Positions 1 through 5,864 of a stretch of 5,864 nucleotides of DNA are shown piece by piece. A program made the translations under genes and the position numbers. Positions within the stretch are counted from its first letter, which is position 1; each line of letters starts with the position of its first letter. The notes under the pieces are model-generated. The model did no database searches. It saw only the letters and a list, made by a program, of their open reading frames with translations, and had not been told where the DNA came from. Where the stretch lies: the NCBI GenBank assembly GCA_019752975.1, contig JAIELM010000495.1:1-5864 (forward strand). The letters run 5' to 3'. The DNA comes from Undibacterium sp. GTDB lineage: Bacteria; Pseudomonadota; Gammaproteobacteria; Burkholderiales; Burkholderiaceae_D.

Positions 1-252
1 CAAAATAAAATCACACAAAACTGCCTCGCAAACTCATCCGCCATCATCTCAAACCCTAATGGAAATTCTCGGTTTAATCGCGAATCCAAGGTCGGCCGTT
101 GCTGAACAAAAGTCGCTGGATTCCCGCTAAAAACTTGCGGGAAAGACGGCTTACATTGGGGGCTAAATAATTTCCTCAGAACCTTGACGGTATCAACGCA
201 GTTCTAACTCAGTTCTAACTCAGTTCTAACTCAATTCTAACTCAGCTCTAAC
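1..252. other. Intergenic region downstream of ndh
   Basis: No gene is supported here. The region holds a composite inverted-repeat element (about 61-150) and an 11-bp tandem array (199-253), listed separately. On the minus strand an ATGATG at 47-42 opens a frame that stays open to the window edge (MMADEFARQF...), but it has no clear Shine-Dalgarno. The same frame is also open upstream through the repeat element, so it is more likely chance or repeat-derived than a real start. Bases 151-198 show nothing recognisable. Confidence 0.6.
61..150. repeat. Composite REP-like inverted-repeat element
   Basis: One half is a clean hairpin: TTCCCGC (121-127) pairs perfectly with GCGGGAA (137-143) around a 9-base loop, and GTC (112-114) and GAC (145-147) lie just outside the arms. 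The other half (61-87) begins GGAAATTC and ends GCGAATCC, which looks like a decayed second copy of the same kind of hairpin. From general knowledge, elements of the form GGATTCCCGC...GCGGGAA are dispersed in many copies between genes in beta- and gammaproteobacteria. Membership of such a family is inferred from appearance only. Lying after ndh it could protect the 3' end of the mRNA or help stop transcription, but no T-run follows the hairpin on the minus strand, so a classic intrinsic terminator is not supported. Confidence 0.55.
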
Positions 253-253
253 T
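199..253. repeat. Five-copy 11-bp tandem repeat at the ndh stop codon
   Basis: Five head-to-tail copies of CAGTTCTAACT occupy 199-209, 210-220, 221-231, 232-242 and 243-253. The three copies farthest from ndh are identical. The fourth (CAATTCTAACT) and fifth (CAGCTCTAACT) each differ by one base, and a CAGT remnant follows at 254-257. The last base of the array lies inside the ndh stop codon (253-255). Each unit contains the near-palindrome AGTTCTAACT. Because 11 is not a multiple of 3, the TGA and TAG triplets in the minus-strand copies fall in all three frames after ndh. Confidence 0.95.
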
Positions 254-1581
254 CAGTGCAATTTAATCCGGGGATTGCGCACGCTATCGATGGTTTCTGC
301 CCAAGTCGCTAGCCAGGTATGGAACCAGCCATTGACCGCTACCTGATGGTGTTTGTGTAGCGACCAGTACATCCATTTTGCCAGCGTGCCTTCGATGAAC
401 AACGAACCACTAGTTAGCGCCCCCATTAAACTACCCACGGTGCTGTAATTGCCTAAGGAAACGAGAGAACCGTGGTCTTTATAGCGGAACTCCTTGAGTG
501 ATTTTCCCTGCAATGCGCGACATAAAGAATCAGCAAGGCAATGGGCTTGCTGATGCGCTGACTGGGCGCGCGGAGGCACATTAGGCTGACCTTCTCCTTG
601 CGGACAAGCGCAACAGTCACCGAGCGCAAAGATAGCCGGATCGCGCGTGGTTTGTAGGGTACGATTGACCACTAATTGATTGATACGATTGGTCTCCAAA
701 CCGTCTATCCCTTGCAAAAATTCTGGCGCTTTGATGCCCGCTGCCCACACTACGATGCCACTGGGAATAAATTTTCCGCTCGCCATTGCGACACCATCTT
801 TACGTACTTCCACCACTTTTTCATTGGTATGAATTTCAATTGCGATGCTACGCAATTCTTTAGCGACGGCATCAGATAAACGCTCCGGCAACATTTGCAA
901 TAGTCGAGGTGCGGCATCAACAATCACAATCTTTAAGTCTTTTTCAGGATGAAAATTCACCAAGCCATAGCTAGACAAAATCTTGGTGGTCATGTGCAGT
1001 TCTGCCGCCAGTTCAACACCGGTCGCGCCGCCGCCGATAATGGTGACAGTAAAGCGCCCTTCGCCTGGGTTTTGCTTCTCCGACTGTGCGCGCAAACAGC
1101 GATTGATCAGTTTTTGATGGAACCGTTCTGCTGCCGACAAAGAGTCGAGCATGATGCAGTTTTCTTTGGCACCAAGCGTGCCAAAATCATTGGTTTGACT
1201 GCCCAGAGCAATCACTAATTGATCGTATTTTATGGTTTGCACAGGGAGCAATTCATCTCCCTGTTCATCGACAATCGGACTGAGATAAATTTCTTTTTTA
1301 TCGCGCGCCAAACCCTCCATGCGCCCAAGACGAAAATCAAAATGTTTGGAGCGCGCTAAAGCAAAATATTCCCGTTCATCGGCATGGCTATCTAAAGTGC
1401 CAGCGGCAACTTGATGTAATAACGGTTTCCATAAATGGGTGCGACTCGCATCAACCAGAGTAATCCGCGCTTTTTTCTTCCGACCTAAGCGTTTACCTAG
1501 GCGCACCACTAATTCCAGTCCACCCGCACCACCTCCAACGACGACAATATGATGAAGCACTTCTCCTTGATCCTGGTCCAT
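253..1581 (-). CDS. ndh: Type II NADH:quinone oxidoreductase (NDH-2)
   Basis: A 442-residue single-subunit membrane-associated flavoprotein that passes electrons from NADH to quinone without pumping protons. Seen: an N-terminal FAD-binding Rossmann motif GGGAGGLE (16-23); the HLWKPLLHQVAAG stretch (49-61) characteristic of NDH-2; IALGSQ (124-129); a second dinucleotide motif IIGGGATGVE (181-190) for NADH; LGDCC (320-324) near the flavin; the AQSAHQQ quinone-site motif (339-345); and a C-terminal segment (368-442) with DHGSLVSLG and a final NPRIKLH, very close to how E. coli Ndh ends. Length matches the E. coli enzyme (434 residues). The ATG at 1581 is chosen because AAGGA lies 6 bases upstream; a TTG at 1614 would add 11 unconserved residues. 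No sign of damage. It stands alone, with no respiratory partner genes beside it, as is usual for NDH-2. Confidence 0.95.
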   Translation of the reverse strand: MDQDQGEVLHHIVVVGGGAGGLELVVRLGKRLGRKKKARITLVDASRTHLWKPLLHQVAAGTLDSHADEREYFALARSKHFDFRLGRMEGLARDKKEIYLSPIVDEQGDELLPVQTIKYDQLVIALGSQTNDFGTLGAKENCIMLDSLSAAERFHQKLINRCLRAQSEKQNPGEGRFTVTIIGGGATGVELAAELHMTTKILSSYGLVNFHPEKDLKIVIVDAAPRLLQMLPERLSDAVAKELRSIAIEIHTNEKVVEVRKDGVAMASGKFIPSGIVVWAAGIKAPEFLQGIDGLETNRINQLVVNRTLQTTRDPAIFALGDCCACPQGEGQPNVPPRAQSAHQQAHCLADSLCRALQGKSLKEFRYKDHGSLVSLGNYSTVGSLMGALTSGSLFIEGTLAKWMYWSLHKHHQVAVNGWFHTWLATWAETIDSVRNPRIKLH

Positions 1582-1587
1582 GAGTTT

Positions 1588-1592
1588 TCCTT
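1588..1592 (-). promoter_or_regulatory. Shine-Dalgarno of ndh, decides the start
   Basis: AAGGA on the minus strand sits 6 bases before the ATG at 1581-1579. The alternative in-frame TTG start at 1614 would place this site inside the coding region and has no comparable site of its own. Confidence 0.75.
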
Positions 1593-1791
1593 GAAGTTTA
1601 AAAATATATTCCAAGAACGACTCAACATGGTCCGCACTTACTACGGACAGACATCAATTCAGCCTTGAAATAGATTCTCGAGACGCTTGTGCAAAGGTCT
1701 CTTCTCTTGAAAAACCTGACCAGTTCTCACACTTCAACATTTTAACCGAGATCGTCCATAAGGATTTGCGATGAGGACGAATGCCATTTTC

Positions 1792-1819
1792 GAGGCGATT
1801 TTCGGGCTAAAAGTGCCTC
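1792..1819 (-). terminator. Possible terminator hairpin of the DUF4157 gene
   Basis: About 19 bases after the TAG stop, GAGGC and GCCTC form an outer 5-bp stem. After a 2-base mismatch, TTTT pairs with AAAA around a 6-base loop. On the minus strand no T-run follows, only GAAAATGG, so this is a weak candidate: it may be a 3' processing or pausing structure rather than a true intrinsic terminator. Confidence 0.3.
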
Positions 1820-1837
1820 AGTAAGTTACTACAGAGC

Positions 1838-4087
1838 CTACTTTTTGATTTTCCTTTCCCTGCGTTTTTTCAGATCTTTTTTCAAAATAATCCGTCGTAC
1901 TTTCAAATCACTTTCGCTAGTTGGTCGAAACACATATTCAATATTTGCTCCTTTCTTCGTGGCTCCTGTAAATATCCTACGCTTCCCACCATTACTCCTA
2001 TACACATCCCCACGTTGACCGGATTTCTTTATCAATAGTCTGATTTTTGCGACTTCAGAAACATCAAAATGACTACTCAAATCAGCGTCATCAATAATTT
2101 CTTCACTATCAGAAAAATCATCCACATATTTCACATCGTCAGGTGCTTCGTGATCCGGGCGATTACGACGTTTTTTGGATAGTTTCGCTTGCGCTTTTTG
2201 GTCAACCATATCCCAATTACTGTCAACCACTTCATCGTCGGACAATTCATCATAATTTGTATAGTGCTGTGGCGATTGCGGAATAAAATCAAAATCGGGA
2301 ACAATAGGATTGGCGTCGGGATAAAGTGTTTTCAAAGTCGCCTTTGCCCCCTCATGTGATAACAAACGTGACGCCATGATCGCCTTCCAGTACGATGCGT
2401 CTGCACTGGTCGGTCGAGCACGGGTCAACGCATCAATCTTAAATTGCATGAAGCGCTCTGGACTGATGCCAATCGTGTAGAGGATATGGTCCGCAATCGG
2501 CGTCCCCGGAATCATCACTGGGGTCGCCTCGAATAAAAACATTTCGCTTGGGTTTTGACTAGCAACCCACTTTGCGGCCGTCTCAATGGCTAAGTGAGCT
2601 GAATTAGCATGCCAAGTTCCTAGCACCAAATTATCCGACAATTGCGGCGTTCCCGAGCTCGCCCCACCCATAGAATAAGCGCGCAGATGTAACCATTCCC
2701 ATCCCTTATCAGCGACAATAGGAGTAAACCCAAATGCGGCAGCGGTCAGCGTGGGTGAGCCTTTTTTCTCCGACACGACCGTGCCTTTATACATTGCCAT
2801 CGCGGTTTGCGAAGGATTGCCGTCGGTTTTACGCTCGCCCGACCAAGTTTCTAACAAATCGGAGTTGAAATAGCCTTTGACGGTATAGCCATTTTCTAGT
2901 GGTCCACTATATTTGCTAGGGATTGCTTCACGAGTAGTCAGGTCATGTTCAGCCGACGAATCTACCGGAGCCACCGCCAAGGTGGTTTGCAACTCGGGAA
3001 CTTGGTTTCCCATCGGTTGCCGATTACTCAGACCGCCTGTCGTACTATCGTCGGTGTAATTATCCAAGGTCTTAAGATAGGCCAACAGAACTTGATCGTT
3101 TTCTGAATCGGTCAAGCCACTGACGTGAAATGTGGCATCTCCAGCTGAGACGGTACGTCCTCCACCACCACCGCCTTTGCGCTTAGGCATTCCTGCTCTA
3201 TCGTCATAGACCAGCCATGGAAAATCGGCGACATCCTTGGGGAAAAGTTTGGCAAACTTACGTAAATTGATGTTCACCGTCGCCAATGGCTCAGCATCTG
3301 ATTGATCCGAGTTGGCTTTGGCGATCATCAAACCATCTTCATCAGAATAATATAGATTCCAAAACTTTCCAGAGTTACTGGTGACTCCCAAGTTCTGCCA
3401 TAAAATTTCTACATCATCACCATTGAGCTGCTTAATCGCCGTTTTGTCTTCCCACACCGCTTGCAATACTGGACCATCAACACCGCGTCCCAAGCCGGAT
3501 GTGAGAGTGCTGGTGGCATGCTCAAGCTTGTCGTACCCTGCTGACTGCACAGGTGCTGCTGTCAATGCACGGTGTCCCATATAGTCCGCTTCGAACTCAA
3601 GCTGATGACTATTATTAACCGACAAACCTTGCACTTGCAGGGTGGGTTTCACGCGCCCTTGCGCCTGTTGCACAACATGCCAAGCTTCATGCGGCAGGTG
3701 CTGTTCTTGCCCTGGCCCCAAGTGAATGTCGCTCCCTTGCGCGAACGCCAGCGCACTCAACTGTGCGGGCTTAGCCGAGTTGTAATGTACTTTGACGCCA
3801 GCCATACTCATACCCGACAAGGATTCGATGCCGGTCTTGAGTTGATTCGGTAAACCAGTATGGTTTGCTAGTGCTGAGGTGTGCTGGGAAGCCACTTGAC
3901 TCCCAGCTGGCAAAGCGGCTTCGCGTCGTTGTAGTGGGCTAGTGGCGTAGTGGTAATCACCAAATACCGTCGAGGTTGGTAAATTTCCCTCAGGCGGCAA
4001 ACGAGACGATGTGGCCGTCTCTAGATAGGTCGCACGGTGCGGTTCGGCGATACTTTGGGTCAGCTTTTTTTGTAATTTCAATTGCAT
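1838..4087 (-). CDS. DUF4157 (eCIS core) protein with nuclease-like C-terminal domain
   Basis: A 749-residue multidomain protein, candidate toxin or effector. An N-terminal polar leader of about 78 residues precedes a DUF4157 domain (about 79-172): GVKVHYNS, HEAWHVVQQ with the zinc motif HExxH (133-137), then EFEAD (164-168) offering the third ligand Glu166. DUF4157 proteins are linked to extracellular contractile injection systems and often carry toxin domains. Residues 173-430 are unrecognised and contain PKRK followed by six glycines (305-310). About 432-557 resembles DNA/RNA non-specific endonucleases: His467 in WLHL, GG 474-475, NLVLGT with Asn486, Asn495 and Glu502. The family's usual DRGH is not present, so the assignment is tentative. 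The tail is acidic (613-669, 20 Asp/Glu) with KKRR at 638-641, and ends in a basic 14-mer (736-749). No signal peptide or membrane helix is seen. The ATG at 4087 is preferred over GTG at 4156, whose extra 23 residues look non-coding; its Shine-Dalgarno (GAAG) is weak. Confidence 0.85.
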   Translation of the reverse strand: MQLKLQKKLTQSIAEPHRATYLETATSSRLPPEGNLPTSTVFGDYHYATSPLQRREAALPAGSQVASQHTSALANHTGLPNQLKTGIESLSGMSMAGVKVHYNSAKPAQLSALAFAQGSDIHLGPGQEQHLPHEAWHVVQQAQGRVKPTLQVQGLSVNNSHQLEFEADYMGHRALTAAPVQSAGYDKLEHATSTLTSGLGRGVDGPVLQAVWEDKTAIKQLNGDDVEILWQNLGVTSNSGKFWNLYYSDEDGLMIAKANSDQSDAEPLATVNINLRKFAKLFPKDVADFPWLVYDDRAGMPKRKGGGGGGRTVSAGDATFHVSGLTDSENDQVLLAYLKTLDNYTDDSTTGGLSNRQPMGNQVPELQTTLAVAPVDSSAEHDLTTREAIPSKYSGPLENGYTVKGYFNSDLLETWSGERKTDGNPSQTAMAMYKGTVVSEKKGSPTLTAAAFGFTPIVADKGWEWLHLRAYSMGGASSGTPQLSDNLVLGTWHANSAHLAIETAAKWVASQNPSEMFLFEATPVMIPGTPIADHILYTIGISPERFMQFKIDALTRARPTSADASYWKAIMASRLLSHEGAKATLKTLYPDANPIVPDFDFIPQSPQHYTNYDELSDDEVVDSNWDMVDQKAQAKLSKKRRNRPDHEAPDDVKYVDDFSDSEEIIDDADLSSHFDVSEVAKIRLLIKKSGQRGDVYRSNGGKRRIFTGATKKGANIEYVFRPTSESDLKVRRIILKKDLKKRRERKIKK

Positions 4088-4146
4088 GATCTGCTTCACA
4101 AATTTAAGAGGCCAAGGAGAGCACTCAAACCACCCGCATGAAACAA

Positions 4147-4176
4147 AGTATCGCACAAAAAATCATGCAAAATCAA
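4147..4176 (-). promoter_or_regulatory. Candidate extended -10 promoter for the DUF4157 gene
   Basis: On the minus strand TTGATT (4176-4171) and GATACT (4152-4147) are separated by 18 bases, each matching the sigma-70 consensus at four of six positions. TGC directly before GATACT supplies the TGn of an extended -10. Transcription would begin near 4140, leaving a leader of about 53 bases before the ATG at 4087, and the GTG at 4156 would overlap the -10 region. Upstream DNA is AT-rich, including the palindrome TAATTAATTA (4200-4209). Found by eye only. Confidence 0.4.
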
Positions 4177-4262
4177 CACATACCACTTATTTACTCAGCT
4201 AATTAATTATTGAAACTTGGCATCCTACTTGGCGCCATTCACAACACTTCGAGTTTGTCGCG

Positions 4263-4373
4263 AAAAAAATAATTTGAAAAAAAATCGAAAGCCTCTCAAC
4301 GCCGAGATGCTGAAATGCAGAGATGCAGAGCAGCGCAGAGGATCTTCTGATTTTCTCTGCGCCTCGGCGTTGA
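4263..4373 (-). terminator. Possible terminator of the TonB receptor gene
   Basis: Read on the minus strand, the long outer stem of the repeat element (4373-4363 with 4306-4296) is followed, after 11 bases, by a run of eight T (4284-4277) and then seven T (4269-4263). It starts 47 bases after the receptor stop codon. The gap between stem and T-run is too long for a textbook intrinsic terminator, so this is a moderate call. Confidence 0.4.
4296..4373. repeat. Nested inverted-repeat element, GCAGAG/CTCTGCG type
   Basis: The right arm is one continuous 19-base block, CTCTGCGCCTCGGCGTTGA (4355-4373). Its outer 11 bases pair perfectly with TCAACGCCGAG (4296-4306), and its inner 8 bases pair perfectly with GCGCAGAG (4333-4340) around a 14-base loop. 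Between the two left arms lies a 26-base insert containing a tandem ATGCAGAG (4315-4322 and 4323-4330). From memory, GCAGAG-rich elements ending in GCGTTGA are dispersed between genes in diverse environmental bacteria; copy number in this genome is unknown. No transposase is present, so a mobile element is not shown. Confidence 0.8.
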
Positions 4374-4419
4374 AGGATTTTGTCTTTGCTTTTGACTTTT
4401 AACAGTCACTCAATTCCCA

Positions 4420-5864
4420 TCAATATTCAACACCTACTCTGACACCAAACATACGCGGATCGTTATAAGTTCCTCGTATAAAACCACCTGCGTCACCAGC
4501 GGAATTTTTTGTCTTGGCGTTAGTTAAGTTCAAAACGTAGGCCTCTACATGCCAGTTGTTTGGTGCCAGTAATTTGAGCGAGGCGTCGACTTTGGCGTAG
4601 GCTTTCTGCGCATCAGAGATATGGGCATTATCTATATTACGCAGCGTGAAATACATCTTATCTTGCCACTTCACCGCGACCCAAGGGATCAACACATAGT
4701 TATTTCCCAGCGCGATATTTTGCGAGAAGTTTAGACCGAATGTGTACTTAGGAGACAGTGGTAAATGGTTGCCAGTGATATCGTAAATTTGCCGCCCAGC
4801 CAAAGCACGGTTGCTTCCTACATAGGTCTCCGGACATGGGACGGCACCAAATTCTTCACGTACACCGCAGCCCCAACCATCGTGAAACGAGGGGTAGTCT
4901 TTCATTTTTGAATTGATGTAGGAAAAAAATCCGCCGAGTCGTGCACCCTTCCAAGGCTTATAATCGAACTCAAGTTCCAGTCCTGGAATATCAACCACAC
5001 CCACATTCACCGTCTGATATTTGACCACCACATCACAGGTGGGATTCTCGCTTGGGCAAGGTCCATCGTGCTTCACCAAGGCGGCAAAATTATCACCCGT
5101 CACTTGCATATCTTTGTACTTGCTATAGAACAGCGTAGCAGAAAAACTCAAGCGGTTGTCCAGCATCTTGCCTTTGTAACCCAACTCAAGATTAGTGACA
5201 GTCTCAGGTGCGTAGGGGAAAAAGGAATATTGCGGCGTCGGACCAGATACACATTCATGCGTGCCGCAAATATTATCCTTGTCGCCAAAACCACCCGATT
5301 TGTAGCCAGTTGAGAGAGAGCTATAAACCATGTCATTAGCTGAAATTTGCTTCATCAAGCCGAACCGATAGGTGAATTTTTTCCAGCTCATGCCGTGATC
5401 ATTTTGCGCTGGCGCTTGATACAAAGCATATGCACCAGTGCCTGCCAATGGTCCCATCCCATTGGTCAACTGCATGCCATTGTGGGCATGAAAGTCTGGA
5501 TCACCTGGCACACCGGGTTGAAACAAACCGTTGTAGTAAGCAGGCGAAGTGCTATCCCATTCGCCACCAAAGACCTTACCACCTTGATCGGTTTTACTAT
5601 CCCAGCTATAGCGCCCGCCGATAGTGGCAGTCCATGTAGGTGCAAACTGCCAATCGGTCTGCGCGAACAAGGCTTTGGCATCAATCTGACGATTAGGCTG
5701 ATTGTAGTATTGGCTGATGGGAAAACCAAACGGTGCGGTGACCAAATATTCTTGGGCATAATTGATTTGATTTTTTTCGTGCATCCAAAAAGCCCCGAGC
5801 ACATACTGGAGATCTTTAAAATGTTGTTTGAACTGAAGCTCATGCACATCGGAGACATATTTTG
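4420..5864 (-). CDS. TonB-dependent outer-membrane receptor, C-terminal part
   Basis: The reading frame is open through the right window edge, so the N-terminal signal peptide, TonB box and most or all of the plug domain are outside; 480 C-terminal residues are visible. The protein would be a 22-strand outer-membrane barrel that imports a bound ligand using energy from TonB-ExbB-ExbD. Seen: alternating amphipathic strands, ATIGGRYSWD, the typical YSSLSTGYKSGGF segment (codons near 5290-5325), ELGYKGKMLDNRLSFSATLFYSKYKDMQV, VDIPGLELEFDY, and the closing VEAYVLNLTNA...FIRGTYNDPRMFGVRVGVEY, with an aromatic last residue as usual for barrel assembly. The general pattern is that of siderophore- or xenobiotic-type receptors, but the substrate cannot be read from this half. 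Three cysteine pairs lie in predicted loops. A GTG at 5847 is only an internal codon, not the start. Confidence 0.9.
   Translation of the reverse strand, partial: KYVSDVHELQFKQHFKDLQYVLGAFWMHEKNQINYAQEYLVTAPFGFPISQYYNQPNRQIDAKALFAQTDWQFAPTWTATIGGRYSWDSKTDQGGKVFGGEWDSTSPAYYNGLFQPGVPGDPDFHAHNGMQLTNGMGPLAGTGAYALYQAPAQNDHGMSWKKFTYRFGLMKQISANDMVYSSLSTGYKSGGFGDKDNICGTHECVSGPTPQYSFFPYAPETVTNLELGYKGKMLDNRLSFSATLFYSKYKDMQVTGDNFAALVKHDGPCPSENPTCDVVVKYQTVNVGVVDIPGLELEFDYKPWKGARLGGFFSYINSKMKDYPSFHDGWGCGVREEFGAVPCPETYVGSNRALAGRQIYDITGNHLPLSPKYTFGLNFSQNIALGNNYVLIPWVAVKWQDKMYFTLRNIDNAHISDAQKAYAKVDASLKLLAPNNWHVEAYVLNLTNAKTKNSAGDAGGFIRGTYNDPRMFGVRVGVEY

Larger units (their letters stand above)
1582..1837. other. 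Intergenic region with three inverted repeats
   Basis: This 256-base gap separates the stop of the DUF4157 gene from the start of ndh and must hold the ndh promoter if ndh is transcribed alone. Three inverted repeats are visible: GTCCG (1630-1634) with CGGAC (1644-1648); TCGTCC (1752-1757) with GGACGA (1775-1780); and GAGGC (1792-1796) with GCCTC (1815-1819). A TTGAGT (1625-1620) and TTTAAA (1602-1597) pair with a 17-base spacer exists on the minus strand, but transcription from it would begin inside the Shine-Dalgarno, so I do not call it a promoter. No gene or RNA is recognised. Confidence 0.6.
4088..4419. other. Intergenic region between receptor and DUF4157 gene
   Basis: This 332-base gap holds the candidate promoter (4147-4176), an AT-rich stretch (about 4185-4290) with A-runs at 4263-4269 and 4277-4284, and a nested inverted-repeat element (4296-4373). 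A plus-strand frame across 4217-4402 encodes a peptide containing FLCASAL, of the type that arises from translating such repeats, and I do not treat it as a gene. Confidence 0.6.

Noticed and set aside
1..47. Minus-strand ATGATG opening a frame to the left edge (MMADEFARQF...)
   Set aside because: Only 15 codons are visible, there is no clear Shine-Dalgarno, and the frame is also open upstream through the repeat element, so a real start is not supported.
199..253. CRISPR array
   Set aside because: Units are 11 bp and directly abutting with no spacers.
949..1218. 89-residue plus-strand frame inside ndh
   Set aside because: It is antisense to a strongly conserved enzyme and shows no independent coding evidence.
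1597..1625. TTGAGT and TTTAAA as an ndh promoter
   Set aside because: Spacing is right but transcription would start within the Shine-Dalgarno, leaving no usable leader.
3572..3853. 93-residue plus-strand frame opposite the DUF4157 domain
   Set aside because: It is antisense to a well-supported domain and its length is explained by codon bias of the real gene.
4217..4402. 61-residue plus-strand frame with FLCASAL near its end
   Set aside because: It runs through A-tracts and the nested inverted repeat; peptides of this look are produced by translating GCAGAG-type repeats, and there is no conserved domain feature.
5466..5858. 130-residue minus-strand frame overlapping the receptor
   Set aside because: It is the shifted frame of the TonB receptor coding sequence, with no recognisable motif, while the overlapping frame has clear barrel features.

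Overview
The window carries three genes, all on the minus strand. Base composition is moderate; hand counts give about 53-55% GC in two 300-base samples from the middle gene and 39% in its 3' end. A close homologue of the E. coli type NADH dehydrogenase Ndh, a TonB-dependent outer-membrane receptor and short inverted intergenic repeats point to a Gram-negative proteobacterium. The style of the TTCCCGC/GCGGGAA repeats suggests a betaproteobacterium such as the Burkholderiales/Oxalobacteraceae, but this is inference and not proven by the window.

Layout in genome order. 1-252: non-coding DNA with a composite inverted-repeat element (about 61-150) and an array of five 11-bp repeats (199-253) that runs into the ndh stop codon. 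253-1581: ndh, a complete type II NADH:quinone oxidoreductase; the ATG at 1581 with a good Shine-Dalgarno is preferred to an upstream TTG. 1582-1837: intergenic, with three small inverted repeats. 1838-4087: a large protein with an N-terminal DUF4157 (eCIS core) metallopeptidase-like domain, a central region with a hexaglycine linker, a domain resembling DNA/RNA non-specific (His-Me finger) nucleases, and a very acidic then very basic tail. 4088-4419: a candidate extended -10 promoter for that gene and a 78-bp nested inverted-repeat element that lies between the two genes and may also end transcription of the receptor gene. 4420-5864: the C-terminal beta-barrel part of a TonB-dependent receptor, cut by the window edge.

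The genes do not look like one pathway. Gaps of 256 and 332 bases, filled with repeats and a possible promoter, suggest separate transcription units. ndh is housekeeping respiration and the receptor is nutrient uptake. The gene between them is the accessory item: by domain layout it is a candidate toxin or effector, perhaps a cargo of an extracellular contractile injection system (eCIS). No injection-system structural gene, and no recognisable immunity gene, is present in the window.
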